DNA of 64,000 bases from Prosapia bicincta. Taxonomy: Eukaryota > Arthropoda > Insecta > Hemiptera > Cercopidae. The notes under the pieces were generated by a model. That model was not told where the DNA came from and did not search any database. It was given only the letters and a program-made list of their open reading frames with translations. Made by a program: the position numbers and the translations under genes. Position 1 is the first letter of the stretch. Each line of letters opens with the position of its first letter. The DNA lies in assembly GCA_036971475.1 (NCBI GenBank), contig JBAIZL010000002.1:354700082-354764081 (forward strand), given 5' to 3'. Positions 12,479-25,260 of the stretch are shown one piece after another.

Positions 12479-14734
12479 AAGCGGTGGAAATCATTTGAAG
12501 CTTAATTTCATTCAGTCAAGAGCTAATTAATTATGTAATCTAAATATGCGGAACTGATCTATAAAACCTTTAGTATAACGTTTATTATAATGTTATACAA
12601 TGAAATATATATAGCATTACATATAAACTATATTGTTTTCCTTAATATTTCTTTCTTGTTTGGTTCTGATTTGCAAATTTTTTTTAATATACTTTCAATG
12701 AAATCACAGCTTAAATTCTAAAATTTAAGACTTAAGTCATAAAATAATAGGCATTATTAGGATGAAATTTAGAGAAGTAATATATTTGAAATAAACAACA
12801 ACTTATAAAATTTCAAAGTTGAATTTCCGGCCAAGTGTAGGAAGGTGAAGCCAAGAGCGAAGGTAGAGGGGCGATAACCAGCTCAACCAATGCTGAGGAA
12901 AGGACGCCACTGTAACTACAGAAAATATCGGAGGATATCCGGCCAATTCTGTATCCAAATTTCGCCAACATCACAAGGACAATCTGCTCGAGTTACAAAG
13001 AATTAGAACAATTTTATCTTTTTTACAAATAACTACAAATTAAAATGAAATTTGTTTGGTAAATTGGCAAATTTTAATAAAAGAATGTTTTTGAATAGAG
13101 TTTCCTTATCTTCTGAAAATATAACATGAAGGCAAATGCGACGCTATGTTGAAATACTTCATAGAACCAAAATGGCGGGCATGGAATTAGTATGGTGTAA
13201 ATAAAGGCAAAGAAATAGAATTAAAATTGTGAAAAATATCTCAACTTTAAATAAAGAAAATTTTAAAAGAGTACTAAAATGCATAATGAGTTAAAATGTT
13301 TGTAAAATGCTGCTAGTTGAGATGTGAAATAAATAAATGGGGTTTCACAGGATTCCAGGAGTCAGAATCAACACAAATATATTAAATTGAGTTACTCTGT
13401 CACAAGTAGAATGATAGGTATTTACTTTAATAATTATTGTGTCTAAATGTTTTTGCTTTAAAATAATATTTTGTTGACTTTTTTATTATGTGATAAATAA
13501 AAGTAATAAAATAGTAATATATTAAAGAGGTAATAGGAAAAGTATTAAATCAGTTGCAAATCCAAAATATCCAATGCCAGTTAGAAATAAACAAAATATA
13601 AAATGGTACAGAAATACTTGGCAGTCGAAATGAGATGTTTTAAAATAATTTTCAGATATTTTTATTAGGTTCGGAATTAAATAGATTCAGGGATAACTTA
13701 ATCTGTTTTCAAAAAGTTTTTCATCGTTCGGGTTAAAGATAAGAAATTACAACAAAATAAGGACAAATTTAAAAATAATTTTGCTAGATATTTTGGTAAT
13801 TATCTAGGACAACAAATATTTGTTTATTTGGTGGTTATTTAATTATGAGTGTGACCTTCTGAAAGGAACGAGTGTTGTACATTCTTAAGGCATCAACCAT
13901 TTCAACTGAAATTGTTATTAGAAATTATTTTTAAAAACTACAGAATTAGGTTATGTATTAGCAATATATTAGGAAAGAAAAGTAAGAGGTTTAATTTTAA
14001 ATAATCTATAGTCTTTTAAAATATAGATGTGTGTGATTTTGTGATTTCATTCTGATTTTTAGGTATGTTTTTTTATTTTTAAATATATTAAATTTTATAA
14101 TTTAATTTTATGATTTAATTTTGAATTTAATTTTATGATTTAATTTTAAATTTCGAGTATGTATTTTTTAATTAGTTTTGATTTTTAAATATGCTTGTAT
14201 TATTGGGTAAATTTTGCGTTTCAGGGTATGAAGTTAAGGGTTTAAATATATACTTTTCAATTAATAATATTTATTCAAATAAGTATTTTTTCTTACATGG
14301 TTGAATAAAAAATCATGGTGTTTTTTTAGGTGTTAATATTAAGTTTAATTGGGTAAAATGTTGAACTGATATAAATTATAAATTTAATAAAACATGTTTG
14401 AACTTGCTATTTGTATACTGTCCTACTTATATATTTTTTTGAGAAAATCTAATAAAATTAGTAACTTGCAAATTGAGTATAAATATTATTTTATAAAGCT
14501 ACTTTCTTGGACAATCATAAACCATGGTAATTAAGCTAAATACTTTCAACTAATTAATTCTCCGGGAAACAAAGGCTCAAAGGGTTAAATCTACAAGAGC
14601 AAGGTTTTTTAAATCTAGTGACTGTTTCTCTGACAGATTTTGTCAAGCATTATCACAGGTTCTTAGTGAGGTCAGAAATGCTATCTAGCTGTGGAGGACT
14701 AGCTGTGGTACCAACATTAAACTCACTACCTCAG
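12479..14734. other. AT-rich non-coding sequence
   Basis: No gene is recognisable. A less AT-rich island lies at about 12820-13000, without an extended reading frame. At 14085-14160 there is a short local repeat built on ATTTAATTTTATGATTTAAT. Confidence 0.6.
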
Positions 14735-14807
14735 GCACACGCAGACACTATCGAACATACATGCACGCACCTATTTGCACACACAGACTAACACGCGCGC
14801 TCGTACA

Positions 14808-14838
<31 letters not shown>

Positions 14839-14975
14839 AACTCACACACAAGCACGCATTCGCACACACTCACACGTACACACACACACACACACACGAA
14901 CGAACATACATGCACGCACTTACTTGCACACACACACTAACACGCGCGCGCATACAACACACACACACACACACA

Positions 14976-15016
<41 letters not shown>

Positions 15017-15029
15017 ACTCACACACAAA

Positions 15030-15080
<51 letters not shown>

Positions 15081-15095
15081 TCACGCGCACACCTA
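14735..15095. repeat. Compound CA microsatellite with an internal 150-bp duplication
   Basis: Long CA runs are interspersed with two related segments that each contain GAACATACATGCACGCAC, then CTAACACGCGCGC, about 150 bp apart. The whole tract was therefore duplicated after the interruptions arose. The long His/Thr- or Cys/Val-rich frames on both strands are translations of the dinucleotide repeat. Confidence 0.95.
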
Positions 15096-15923
15096 TACGT
15101 GTTTGTGGACACTTGGCCGAACGCAAACTCTACACGCATCTTGTGGGAGCTCTTAGATCTAGTGAAGTAATCAACTTGAAATTTTGTACATATCTGTTAA
15201 ATATTGTTATTAGTAAACGCACAACTTCTCTTTTTATGTAACTTGAAATTTACATTCACGTTTTATCAATTCCTTCTGAGGACGCAGTTACAGTGTGCAA
15301 ACTCACTTGTGGATGGTATGTTGGGGGCTCTCTGCCTGACTATTATCGATCTGAGTCATCATTCCGTACGTATCTGTCCCACCGATGTTTACGTCTATGG
15401 TCATAAGAAGTTGAGATAAGGCCTAGTAGTATGATAAAAAGACGGCTAGATTAGTCTGATCTGCAACGCTTACAGATGAAGCCAACGTAGATTACATTTG
15501 TGTGATCCATCGGAAAAATAGACCATGACGTTAAATACTTTTGCTTTCAGGCATTATTTAGTTCTGCAATATTCTCAAAAAAATTGATGCATTAAAAAAA
15601 ACTAAATTCATGTTTTCTTCACTCTGCAAGTTTAATTATGATTGAAATTTTGTTCTATATATATTACAAAGTTTTACATTTAACTCTTTAAAAAAAATAA
15701 TTATTCGTTAAAAATAGTAATAATAGTAAACCATTAAAAATATTTTTTCTTGATTTATAAACACAAGGATCTATAAAATTCTGTCAAAATTATTTTTTAT
15801 AAAAATGAAAACAAAAACAATTTTTATCTGTTAAAGTAATGGAAAATGCCTGCCTCCACGTGGAACATAATATAGATTATTTTGTAGAAAAAAATCTAAA
15901 ATCCTATTCCACACAGTACCATA

Positions 15924-15961
<38 letters not shown>

Positions 15962-16079
15962 TTGGCGGTTTTTAAATACATATATATCTTGTATGATTTC
16001 CAAAAATGTAGACTTCTTATTTCTGACAAATAAAAACAAAAATGATATTCAGTTTTATCTATCTATACAAACCTAAAAT
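15096..16079. other. Non-coding, with TA microsatellite at 15927-15958
   Basis: The stretch has no recognisable gene. It contains a pure TA run at about 15927-15958 and several A-rich tracts. Confidence 0.6.
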
Positions 16080-18335
16080 TTAATTAATAAAAAAACCAAG
16101 GTTTTACGGAATATTGTAAATTTTATTTATGCCTCCCAAAATACATAGATTGAATGTGTTTGTATGTGAAATAAAACACAAACTCGTGCCTACAAACACG
16201 GCAAAATAACAACGGATACTCCAAAACAAGTTAGGCAAGTGTGACTGAATAGCCTGGCCTACACAATTTAATCAATAACAACTATATAGCTATGTGCTAG
16301 TTTTGATAGGTGTAAAATAAATAATTAGTTACCACACCAATTACTTAGAACTAAATGAAATACCAGGGTGATTTTTTCTAAATCTTCCGTTTTGTGTTGG
16401 AAGCGCGAACAACTAAAGTTAATGTATAAGATTTAAGACTTACAAAACGTATACAAATTCAACACCACGTATAAAAATATATGAAATTGCCGATGGAAAG
16501 TTGGAGCGTATGTAAAAGTTTAGATCCCCCTTTCTCGAATAGTGTCACTATTCGATTAAGCAACTAAAACATTATAACCAGTGTAACACAGGTCTTCATG
16601 TTGCACGTTTAAAACGTGTGTGGTCATTTTAGGGTAATTGTGGAAATAGTTGTGATAAACCTAACTTCGCTACCTTCTTTCATAAGCTGGGGATGACTCT
16701 TGACATACCGTAGGATTAGTAAACTCACAGCAACTGAAAACTTGATGTAAATCTCTTGGTAACATAAACTTTCCAGATCTTATCTTTATGTGTTCAGAAA
16801 CCATTATGTATTTGTTGAACCTAATATTTTCTTTTTTGAATTAATTCTAAACGGGGAAACGATTATTCTCCAAGCTGATTTTGGGAACCTAGAAGCAGAT
16901 ACTGTAATATGTATTTGTATTGTTTTATTATTTAGATGTCTTCACCGATTAGTATTAAAATAATATATATAATTTAATTTTAGGAAAATCTTTGAAGAGA
17001 CTATTACTCGATTTAAATTAACCGAGATATTTTATTTGTTTGCGTAAAACTCACAATATGACAAGGTCCAGTTTTATCCGAGAAGGATGCAAAGATTTAA
17101 ACAATATTTTTCTCTTTTCCGTTTACTGTGCAATGTTTTTACACTAGCCTTTTGTTATATAATAACATGATTTTATTTGTTCTCTGAAAGCAATTTGTAT
17201 AATTCTATTTAAACAATAAGTAAGAGTTTAAGCAGCTTATTTCAAGACAATGAAAAAATCTACACGTAAAATGTTCAAGTCTTACGATTTGATAGCATTA
17301 TACCAATATTTAGTCGCCATAATTTATTCTTTCATATTTGAAAAATACTGTAGGCATGTGTGGCTTTAGACGTTGCGGGAGCATGGGCAATTCATTATTA
17401 CTTTCTAGTGCTGGGGACTTAATGGGATAAAATGATTCAGTTACTTAATGCTGATTCAGGATTTTACGTATATTCTTGAAATTAATTTATTAAGCCTAAA
17501 CCATTACTGTTTACTAAACCATTCATGTTATAATGGGGTATTTATAAATTGATGTTTCTTAAAGCGAAGTTCTAAGATAAACACTCTTGTTTAAAACGAA
17601 GAGAAACAATATAGAAAATAAACAACCTACTATAAATATAGCTTTTACTACCGAATTACATTCAATATATTACATAGATAGTTCAACTCGTGTAACATAA
17701 TGTTACGGCGGCTCGGAGATACTGATAGCGAATTGTTAGTTAGTTCAGTCTTTTCATATATAAACTTAAAATATTAGGCTATAATTTGATGGCCTAAATT
17801 AAAATCTATTTTATAAATCATGATTTTATTTTATATTTCTATTGATTGTGGTTCCACCTTGCGTCGTTAAACCATAATCATAATTGGTGGATTCGCGACA
17901 TTGTACTGAACAGAAGTAAGGAGCTATGGCACCCACAAAATGCGGTGATCAGGTTCAGGCCTTTATATTGGAGAATAACAATTAGCTTGATATGGTATCA
18001 TAAACAATAGTGATCCTTAACATAAATAAATAAAACCTCTGTAGTACAAAATGACATTTTTCTTTTATTTAAAACTTGTGTACATCTCGATTGCATAGCA
18101 ATCATCCTCAGAGGTAATTACAATATATATTTGTTTAATTACATCTGAAGATGATTGCTATATAATGGAAATGTACATAATAAAAGAAAAAAGTCATTTG
18201 TGGCATAGAGGTTTAATTTATTTATAGTAAACATTTCGCTACAGTTGTTTTATACAGTTAATAGAGTCCCTTACGTTCAATGTAAAATTACTCTGACACT
18301 AACTATAAAAGATTGTTAATTGATGAAAGATAAAA
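16080..18335. repeat. Diverged tandem duplication, copy A
   Basis: The sequence aligns with 18880-21675. Shared landmarks in order are CCTCCCAAAA (16132 versus 18929), ACTCCAAAACAAG, AATAGCCT.GCCTAC, TTCATAAGCTGGGGATGA, AATGGGGTATTTATAA, TTAGTTCAGTC versus TTAGTTCGGTC, AAAATGCGGTGATCAGGTT (17938 versus 21496) and TTACGTTCAATGTAAAATTA. The offset drifts from about 2.80 to 2.71 kb because of small indels. Divergence is substantial, so the duplication is old. Copy A is interrupted by the foldback element at 18022-18228. No conserved reading frame is visible. Confidence 0.85.
18022..18228. mobile_element. Foldback MITE of about 207 bp, inserted in copy A
   Basis: Two arms of about 100 bases are inverted copies: AAATAAATAAAACCTCT at the left pairs with AGAGGTTTAATTTATTTA at the right, and the match continues inward to a short AT loop. 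The element is absent at the equivalent position of copy B (about 21530-21600), which supports insertion as a unit. Each arm ends inward in a hairpin built on GATTGC/GCAATC. A relative lies at 40257-40430. Confidence 0.8.
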
Positions 18336-18359
18336 CAATCTCTCAAAATTATAATAACC

Positions 18360-18797
18360 TCTGTTTAGTTAGTTAGACGTCCATAAGATGCATACATATA
18401 TACATAGGTTTTTGAACCATCCTAAGCCTCTGGGCGGCGGAGCCCTTTGGTTGGATATACACTAACCTTAACAAAGCATCCTGAGAATACGTTAAACAAT
18501 CCCCCCGAATTTACATATACATATATACATACATTTATATAACCATTATGAAAATATGTTAACAATCTCTCCAAATGTCTTTAAAATGTTCAGTAGTTTA
18601 GGCGGTCATAAGATCTACATACAGACTTACATCGGTTTTTGAACCATCCTAAGCCACTGGGGCAGAGCGCTGTAAATAGATCTATTCCAAACCTCAAACG
18701 AACCATCCTGGGAATGTGTCAAACAACTTCATAAACTTTTGTTCAACGGTTTAGGCGTGTATAACATACAAACTCACATACATACATACAAACATTA

Positions 18798-18798
<1 letters not shown>
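18360..18798 (+). mobile_element. Two 3'-end fragments of a non-LTR retrotransposon
   Basis: Two related segments (about 18360-18500 and 18590-18798) both contain TTTTTGAACCATCCTAAGCC. The second ends in TTCAACGGTTTAGGCGTGTA followed by ACATACAAAC and (CATA)n. The phrase CGGTTTAGGCGTG followed by a short tandem tail is typical of the 3' untranslated end of RTE/CR1-like insect elements. There is no coding sequence; assignment to a clade is tentative. Confidence 0.5.
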
Positions 18799-18843
<45 letters not shown>

Positions 18844-18852
18844 GTATGTATT
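18799..18852. repeat. TA and TATG microsatellite
   Basis: A run of about 16 TA units (18800-18831) passes into TATG units up to about 18852. It follows directly on the LINE tail, which is the usual origin of such tracts. Confidence 0.95.
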
Positions 18853-18879
18853 TTTACAAATAAAACAAACATTAATTCT

Positions 18880-21675
18880 AACTGTATCAAAACTCCAGGA
18901 TTACAGAATATTCCAAATTTCCGTCATACCTCCCAAAATGTATAGATTGAATGTATTTGTAAGTAAAATAAAACACAAATTCTTTTCAACAAAGACTGCA
19001 AAATAGCAACGGGTACTCCAAAACAAGCTAAGCAAGTGTGGCCGAATAGCCTAGCCTACCCTTTTTTTAAAAAAAATAATAACTTTATAGCTATATACTA
19101 CTTTTGATAGGTATAAAATAAATAATTAGTTACAATACCAGGTGCCTACAACTAAAGGAAATACCAGCGTGATTTTTTCAAAATCTTCCGTTTTATGTTT
19201 GAAACGCGAACAACTAAAGTTAATCTATAAGATTTAAATCATATTATGATTTGTGTTTAAAATCTTCATACGGTTTAATATGATTAACAAAACGTATACA
19301 ATTGTAACACGATGTTTAAAAATGTATGAAATTACCGATTGCATGTATTTAAAAGCTTGGAGCCTCTTTTCTCGAGAACAGTTTCACTTTCGATTAAAGC
19401 TACTAAAACATCATTATAACCCAGGACTTCAAGTAGCTTGTTTAAAAACGTGGGTGGTCATTTTAAGGTAATTGTGGAAATAGTTTTGATAAAACTAATT
19501 TCGCTACTTTTTTCATAAGCTGGGGATGATTCTGGACATACCGTAGTATTAGTAAACTCACGGCAACTGAAAACTCTACTTAAATACCGTGGCCAAATAA
19601 ACACAGAATCTTACTGTTATGTGTTACGCAATCTTTTTTAATTTGTTGAGCCTAATTTTGACATTTTGACCTAATCATAAAAGTGAAAACGATGGTAAGC
19701 CAAGCGGATTTCGCTAACTTTGAAACATATCCACTAATATCTATTTGTATTGTTTTATTATTTAAATGTCTTCACTGATTAATATAAAATAATATGTAAA
19801 TTTATTTTAGGAAAACCTTTGAAAAATAAACTATTACCCTTTTTAAATTACCCTCCATGATTTCTTTGTTATTTTACAACTCACAATATGACAAAGTTTA
19901 TTTTTAACTGAGAAGGACGTATAGATATAAACAGAACTTTTCTCTTTTTCGTTACTGGGAAATATTTATACAGTAGCCTTGGTTCTGTAGGAAGGGGCTC
20001 AGTAAAGTGGTATTATACTACTACTTAGTTGCCACAATTCATCCTTTCATATGTGAAAAATACTGTAGGCATTTGTGACTCTAGATGATGCGGGTCAATG
20101 GGTGATTCATTATTGCTGTCTAGTGTGAGGATTTATTTGGAAAAGAATGATAGAGTTACTCAATGCTGCTTAGGGCTTTCAAGTATACGTTCTTGAAATT
20201 ATTCTATTAACCCTAAACTGTTACACGTTCAAATTATAATGGGGTATTTATAAGTTTATGTTTCTTATAGAAAAGTTTAGAAATAAACACTTATTAAAAA
20301 CGAAATGAAACAATATGGAAAATAAACAACCAACTATAAATACACCTCTTAGTATGGAATTACATTCAATGTATTACATAGTAGTTCAGCTCATGTAACA
20401 TTATGTTACCGTTCCCGGCGGCGAGGAGATACTGTTGGACAATTGTTAGAGTTAGTTCGGTCTTTTCATATATAAATTTAAAATATTTATCTATATTTTG
20501 ATGGCCTAAACTAAGATCTATTTTATAAAGCATTACTTTATTTTAATTTGTATTGCCTATGGCCTAACCTTGCGACGTTAAAGCATAATCCATAATCGTT
20601 GGGTTCACGATATTATATTAAAGAGAAGTATGATCATTAGTATTTACAAATATGTGATTGATATGATAACATAAACTGTCAATGCTTCTATATACAGTCC
20701 AACGAATTCGTTTATCGGTATCAACTAATCCTAATCTTTAAATGACGAGAAACATTGTCTATGTACTTCGGTCATATATTTAAAGAATAAATAATACAGA
20801 GTATCACATTGTATAACGCAGAAGTGAATCTTCGGTTGCATTTTGATAGTGCAATAATACGACTTGTTTTTCAAGAATAGGATGGGAGTATGGACAGGTT
20901 TCCACAATCCTAACTTGCAATACTAATGTTCTATGTGGTTAATATGTTGGAACATGCAATAGAAACCAATAGTATATTGTCACAACATCGCATTGTGTAT
21001 TTAATGCATTGCATACAAGTTCCCATTTAATATGGCCAACGTATGTGTACTACGTGTTAATTTCTATGTTTGCCCTAAAGAAAAAAGTAAACAAACATAG
21101 GTAATCAGAGGCTGAAGTCGATTATAGAAACAAATAATTTTTTCATCTATATATAAATATTTCAACATTGGTAGAAAATGGTCAGTTAAAAGTCATAGGA
21201 AGAAAAATTGACTATTTTCATTCACTTGAGAGAAAAACACATTATATAGGACAAAGCTGTTGGTGTTATTTTAATATAAATACAACCTTTACAAATCTTT
21301 TGGAGGGCTATTCAATACCCTCTGCTGCCCTTAGTGGTTCACGTTTAACCTACGAATCGAAAGAAAGAGATGAAAATGCATGAATGCAGGTAGCTAGATC
21401 TGCGTCAAACGCAATGAGAATACTTCTAATATCGTGATCATCGCCCGTAGATTATATTGTGACGCATTTATATCAAGATTGACCTATTGGGGCACAAAAT
21501 GCGGTGATCAGGTTGAGGCCTTCATCTTGGAGAGGCTTGGACTTAAGTTTACTGTATTTATAACAATTCGTTTGACATGGTATCATAGACGATATTGTAC
21601 TTTACGTTCAATGTAAAATTACTTCATACTAAGTATAAAAGATTGTGTTAATTGATGAAAAATCAATTAATAAAG
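18880..21675. repeat. Diverged tandem duplication, copy B
   Basis: Copy B of the segment at 16080-18335. It differs by about 870 bases present only here (about 20620-21490), which contain part of a dispersed repeat (21155-21390), and it lacks the foldback element of copy A. The shared end is TTACGTTCAATGTAAAATTA then TATAAAAGATTG and TTAATTGATGAAA. Confidence 0.85.
21155..21390. repeat. Dispersed diverged repeat, copy 1
   Basis: This resembles 24990-25260 over about 235 bases. Both have AAAAGTCA.AGGA, a GACTATTTTC-like or TACTATTTCTC tract, CATTAT, GGACAAA.CTG, TTTTGGAGGG, a TACC/TACT-CTGC-like segment and CTGCCCT. Identity is moderate, so this is an old repeat of unknown type. Confidence 0.55.
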
Positions 21676-22412
21676 CAAATACACAAATTAAAAAAATTGA
21701 AAACAGTTAAAACCTTTTGTATCTTTTGCATTAACAATAAGATCGACATCACTAGTTTTTACCAGTAATCTGTAGGCCTACATACAGTATAACACGGAAC
21801 TTTTTATGGCGAGTTTTTTAACTACTTCTTCAGTCACTTCCTCATTTTATTTGTAGCTATTTCAACAAAATGGAAAATAATTAATAAAAAATGAAAACCA
21901 GAAGAAATATTTAATACAATAGTAAGAGAAGATGTTTGAAATCGACTTAAATCAGTTTTGAGAAATTCCCAGGTTCTTCACCCGGCCTTGTAGAAAGTAA
22001 CATCCTTGTATTAACACGATGAAAGTTAAGGTTTTTTACTTATAATCTTTGTGAAAAAGATATGCTGTAGGAGTTAAATAAATTTTTACAATGACTATAA
22101 TGAAAATATAATGAATGTACCTAATTTAAAGGATATGGGAAAATGGCAAAAATTGAATCCGTAAAAGCAGATGGGGCTTAATATAATGGGTATAAATATA
22201 CTATATCGATTACAGAATTCCTTTAAAAGCATGCTGTTCAGCTCCACAGCACTATACATACATCAGTAGGCACTGAATGATTGATTTTTACTCGAAAGAT
22301 GTGGAAGCAAAGGCGTTTTAACACTGCGTTTACCTTAGCCTATTTGTCCTTTCAACTCCTGTCTAATTTATTTCACAGATTAACGTCTAAAATACATAGA
22401 TAAAAATTATAA
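21676..22412. other. Non-coding sequence
   Basis: No gene or clear repeat was seen between the end of duplication copy B and the long-inverted-repeat element. Confidence 0.5.
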
Positions 22413-22464
22413 CAGTTCACTCTAAAACTCACTACACACTAGTTTAATAAAATATACACACTAA

Positions 22465-22490
22465 TTTCGACGACGATGTCGCCTCCTCAG
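22465..22490 (-). other. Hammerhead-like core in the left arm
   Basis: Read on the minus strand, the segment has CTGAGGA, then the stem GGCGAC, loop ATC, stem GTCGTC, then GAAA. This fits the CUGANGA / helix II / GAAA core of hammerhead ribozymes with a 6-bp helix II. Downstream, ATTAGT can pair with ACTAGT as helix III, but the base after the latter is G, not the A/C/U expected at the cleavage site. Helix I looks weak. Activity is therefore doubtful. Confidence 0.35.
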
Positions 22491-23668
22491 TAAATGGCCT
22501 TCATCAAACTACATCAGTATAAATTAACGATAGGCTTTGTATCGTGCAAATATAAAACAAGATGAAACATTTAAAACTCAAACAATAAAGACATCTTAAC
22601 CTACAGAACATTAAACTCCTTACTCAGGAGTGGTAAACATTTTACATTAATATTTCTTCTATTACCAAAATATTAACTATTAATAAGGCTAAAAGAGTTT
22701 TAAAACATATTTTAACAAATTAGAGCTATAAAGTATTCGTTTATAAAATTAGTTTATTACAAATTTATAAATAAAAACAGAAAATAAAGTTAGGGATTAT
22801 TATATAATTATTAAAATTTATACATTACTTAAAACATTTAAACTAGCGGTAGCAACCTTTTTAATACTTATTAAGTCTTAAACAGAAAGCACGGTAATTA
22901 ACTTAAATTAATCAGCAAAGTAATGACAAAAACGTCAGAATATATCAAGAAAACGCAAAAATGATAAACCTCAAATGTTTTGCGAAACAACACAGTATTC
23001 AGGAAAAAAAGAGAAGAATCCTGAACTGGGCAAACTCATTGATGACTGAGACATCTCGAAATTAGTTTCTTATCCAAGTCTACCAAGCATCATGAGTGTT
23101 GTACCTAATTACATGTTTACTCTAGGATGGTCAGACGTAAAGAAATGCTGATTGTCCAGGCAATGCTTGGTCATCGCTGAGTATTCAGTTTTGTAGTTTT
23201 TAAATTGCTGCTCCCTGCTTCTTGCCTTAATACTCACACATACGGGTTTGGCCAATATCTACTCCATCGCACTTCTCACGCTGTAAACTCCCGATTTCTC
23301 AGAGGTGGATTTCTTGGCCTTTTTCTTTATGAGCAAGTTTAAGAACAATGCTAAAGAGACAAATTTCTTCTGCTGGTTTGGACCCTGTATGTCGACGATG
23401 TATTGGGAACTTAATGGATTCTTTCCTTTGATAAATTTACCACAGAGGTACACGTGCGGAATAGTAATGCCTGTATATTGATGATACAAAAAATACTAAT
23501 GTAAAATAGATAACTCTCGTTAGTGAGGAGGTATTCTGTAGGTTAGAATATCTTTATTGTTTGAAGTTTAAATGTATTAATTTGTTTGTTTTATAGTTAA
23601 ACGATACGAAGCCTATACACAATTTATAATGACGTGGCTTGATGAAATTTGTTAGTAGTAGCCTATCA

Positions 23669-23695
23669 CTGATGAAAACGGCATCGCCGTCGAAA
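23669..23695 (+). other. Hammerhead-like core in the right arm
   Basis: The plus strand reads CTGATGA, AA, ACGGC, loop ATC, GCCGT, C, GAAA. Both conserved core boxes are intact. Helix II is a 5-bp stem with the closing pair next to the core missing. ACTA after the core can pair with TAGT downstream. The two cores of this element point outward in opposite directions, as its inverted arms require. Confidence 0.35.
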
Positions 23696-24676
23696 CTACT
23701 TGATATGATTTACTCAACTAGTGTGTAATGAGATTTAGAGTGAAATAAGTTCTCACTAGCTAAGCTTTAATTAACCTAATTTTAAGACATATATCATTAA
23801 AAACAAATTTAATGTTAATTATTCAACATTTATGTTGTATGTAACACATATGTTGTCAAAATATGTGTACTGATAAACCGTAGCTACTGGGCACCTTGCG
23901 AGAATGTGCATATCATCAAAAACGGAAACAATTAGTTTTTAGTTATATTTGGCTATTGTAGTTATAGAAATACTACTATTAATTTTTTATTAGGAAAGAT
24001 AGTTTGGCATTGTTTCTAAATATATAAAATAAGCATAGAATAAGCCTACGTGAACAAGAAAAGAGGATTAGGCTAGGCTCGATCATGTTATATGTTCAAG
24101 TGGACCAAGTAAAAGCCTTTTCATATTTAGAGTGCGTAACTTAGGGATAGTTTTTGTTTTATTGTTCCCCCGATTAGCTACCTGAAACGTTTTTATACTT
24201 ATCTAAACAAAGAATATGGGTAACAGTTCTATTTATTCTATTTATTGAATATGCCAATAGCATTTTTTTTTTATTTTAAAGACTTTGTAATTGCTAATCT
24301 AATCTTCAAAAATTATTTTTAAATGATCTTAAGTAGATTAAACTGTGGTATGAATAAGATTAACCCGACTCACTAAACAGTATCTCTGTACCGTAGTCGG
24401 TCGTGATCATTATCTTATTTTCGAATCTATACATTTTTCTCGATTTGACCTTTCTTTCTCAGAAGAAATTAGCTAAATTTTATAAGAATGGGTGGAGTTG
24501 CTGAGAATTGTAATATTTTGTACGCATTAACATATAGTGATACATAAAGAATTTTTATAGTGAAACATATTTTTCTATAAATGAGGAAGGCTGTTTCAGG
24601 AAATGTGTTTCTTTGTCATCTCAAACCGTAACAAACGTCTTTTGTTTATTAAAGCATAAGATGGAAGTAGGGATAA

Positions 24677-24682
<6 letters not shown>

Positions 24683-24731
<49 letters not shown>
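24683..24731. repeat. TA microsatellite
   Basis: Uninterrupted TA dinucleotides for about 48 bases. Confidence 0.97.
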
Positions 24732-24733
<2 letters not shown>

Positions 24734-24989
24734 CATTATTAATGTAAAATAGATGGTTAGTATGTTACAATATTCAATATTGAGTTATCGTACATTTTTC
24801 AATATTTTAACATTGCATATATGTTTACACATGTATAAATATATTTACACATGTGCACAAATATGGTCACTAAAATCCAATATATACACGTTTAGTCTAA
24901 AACATTTACGGTAAAATTAATACTTGATTTTATTTATTTGTATACACTAAACATATAAATAAGCAAATATAGTAACGGCTCAACACGAA

Positions 24990-25260
24990 TATAGAAGCAA
25001 ATAGTCTTTGAATTTTTATATCACTATTTTGACAATGGGAGAGAATGGCCATGGTCAAAAGTCACAGGAGAAATAAATTACTATTTCTCTTTATTTATTG
25101 TAAGAAGAAAAGTACATTATGTTACTTCGGACAAATCTGCTAATACGATATTATTTGAGGCTCAATATTTTCAAGATTTTGGAGGGTTTGAAGGGCAAAC
25201 CATACTGCCCTGAGTTATTTGCTTTTAAGTCACAAATGTAAGCGATTTAAAAAGATAAAA
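24990..25260. repeat. Dispersed diverged repeat, copy 2
   Basis: Partner of 21155-21390 in the same orientation. The same ordered landmarks are seen (AAAAGTCACAGGA, GGACAAATCTGCT, TTTTGGAGGG, CTGCCCTGA). There is no reading frame in common. Confidence 0.55.

Larger units (their letters stand above)
22413..23744. mobile_element. Element with long terminal inverted repeats (about 1.33 kb)
   Basis: Sequence at 22413-22612 matches the reverse complement of 23530-23744 at clearly recognisable though imperfect identity. Shared parts are TTCACTCTAAA, ACACACTAGTT, the TCGACG hairpin, TTTCATCAA-like, AGGCTT.GTATCG, CAAACAATAAAGA and TAACCTACAGAA. The interior is AT-rich, with a 76-codon minus-strand frame at 23259-23489 that I do not recognise. 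The arms carry hammerhead-like cores (separate entries), which suggests a Penelope-like or retrozyme-related element rather than a classical DNA transposon. No reverse transcriptase or transposase was found, so it is non-autonomous or decayed. Confidence 0.7.

Noticed and set aside
14748..15241. Several frames of 60-130 codons on both strands
   Set aside because: They are His/Thr or Cys/Val translations of CA repeats, open in all frames at once.
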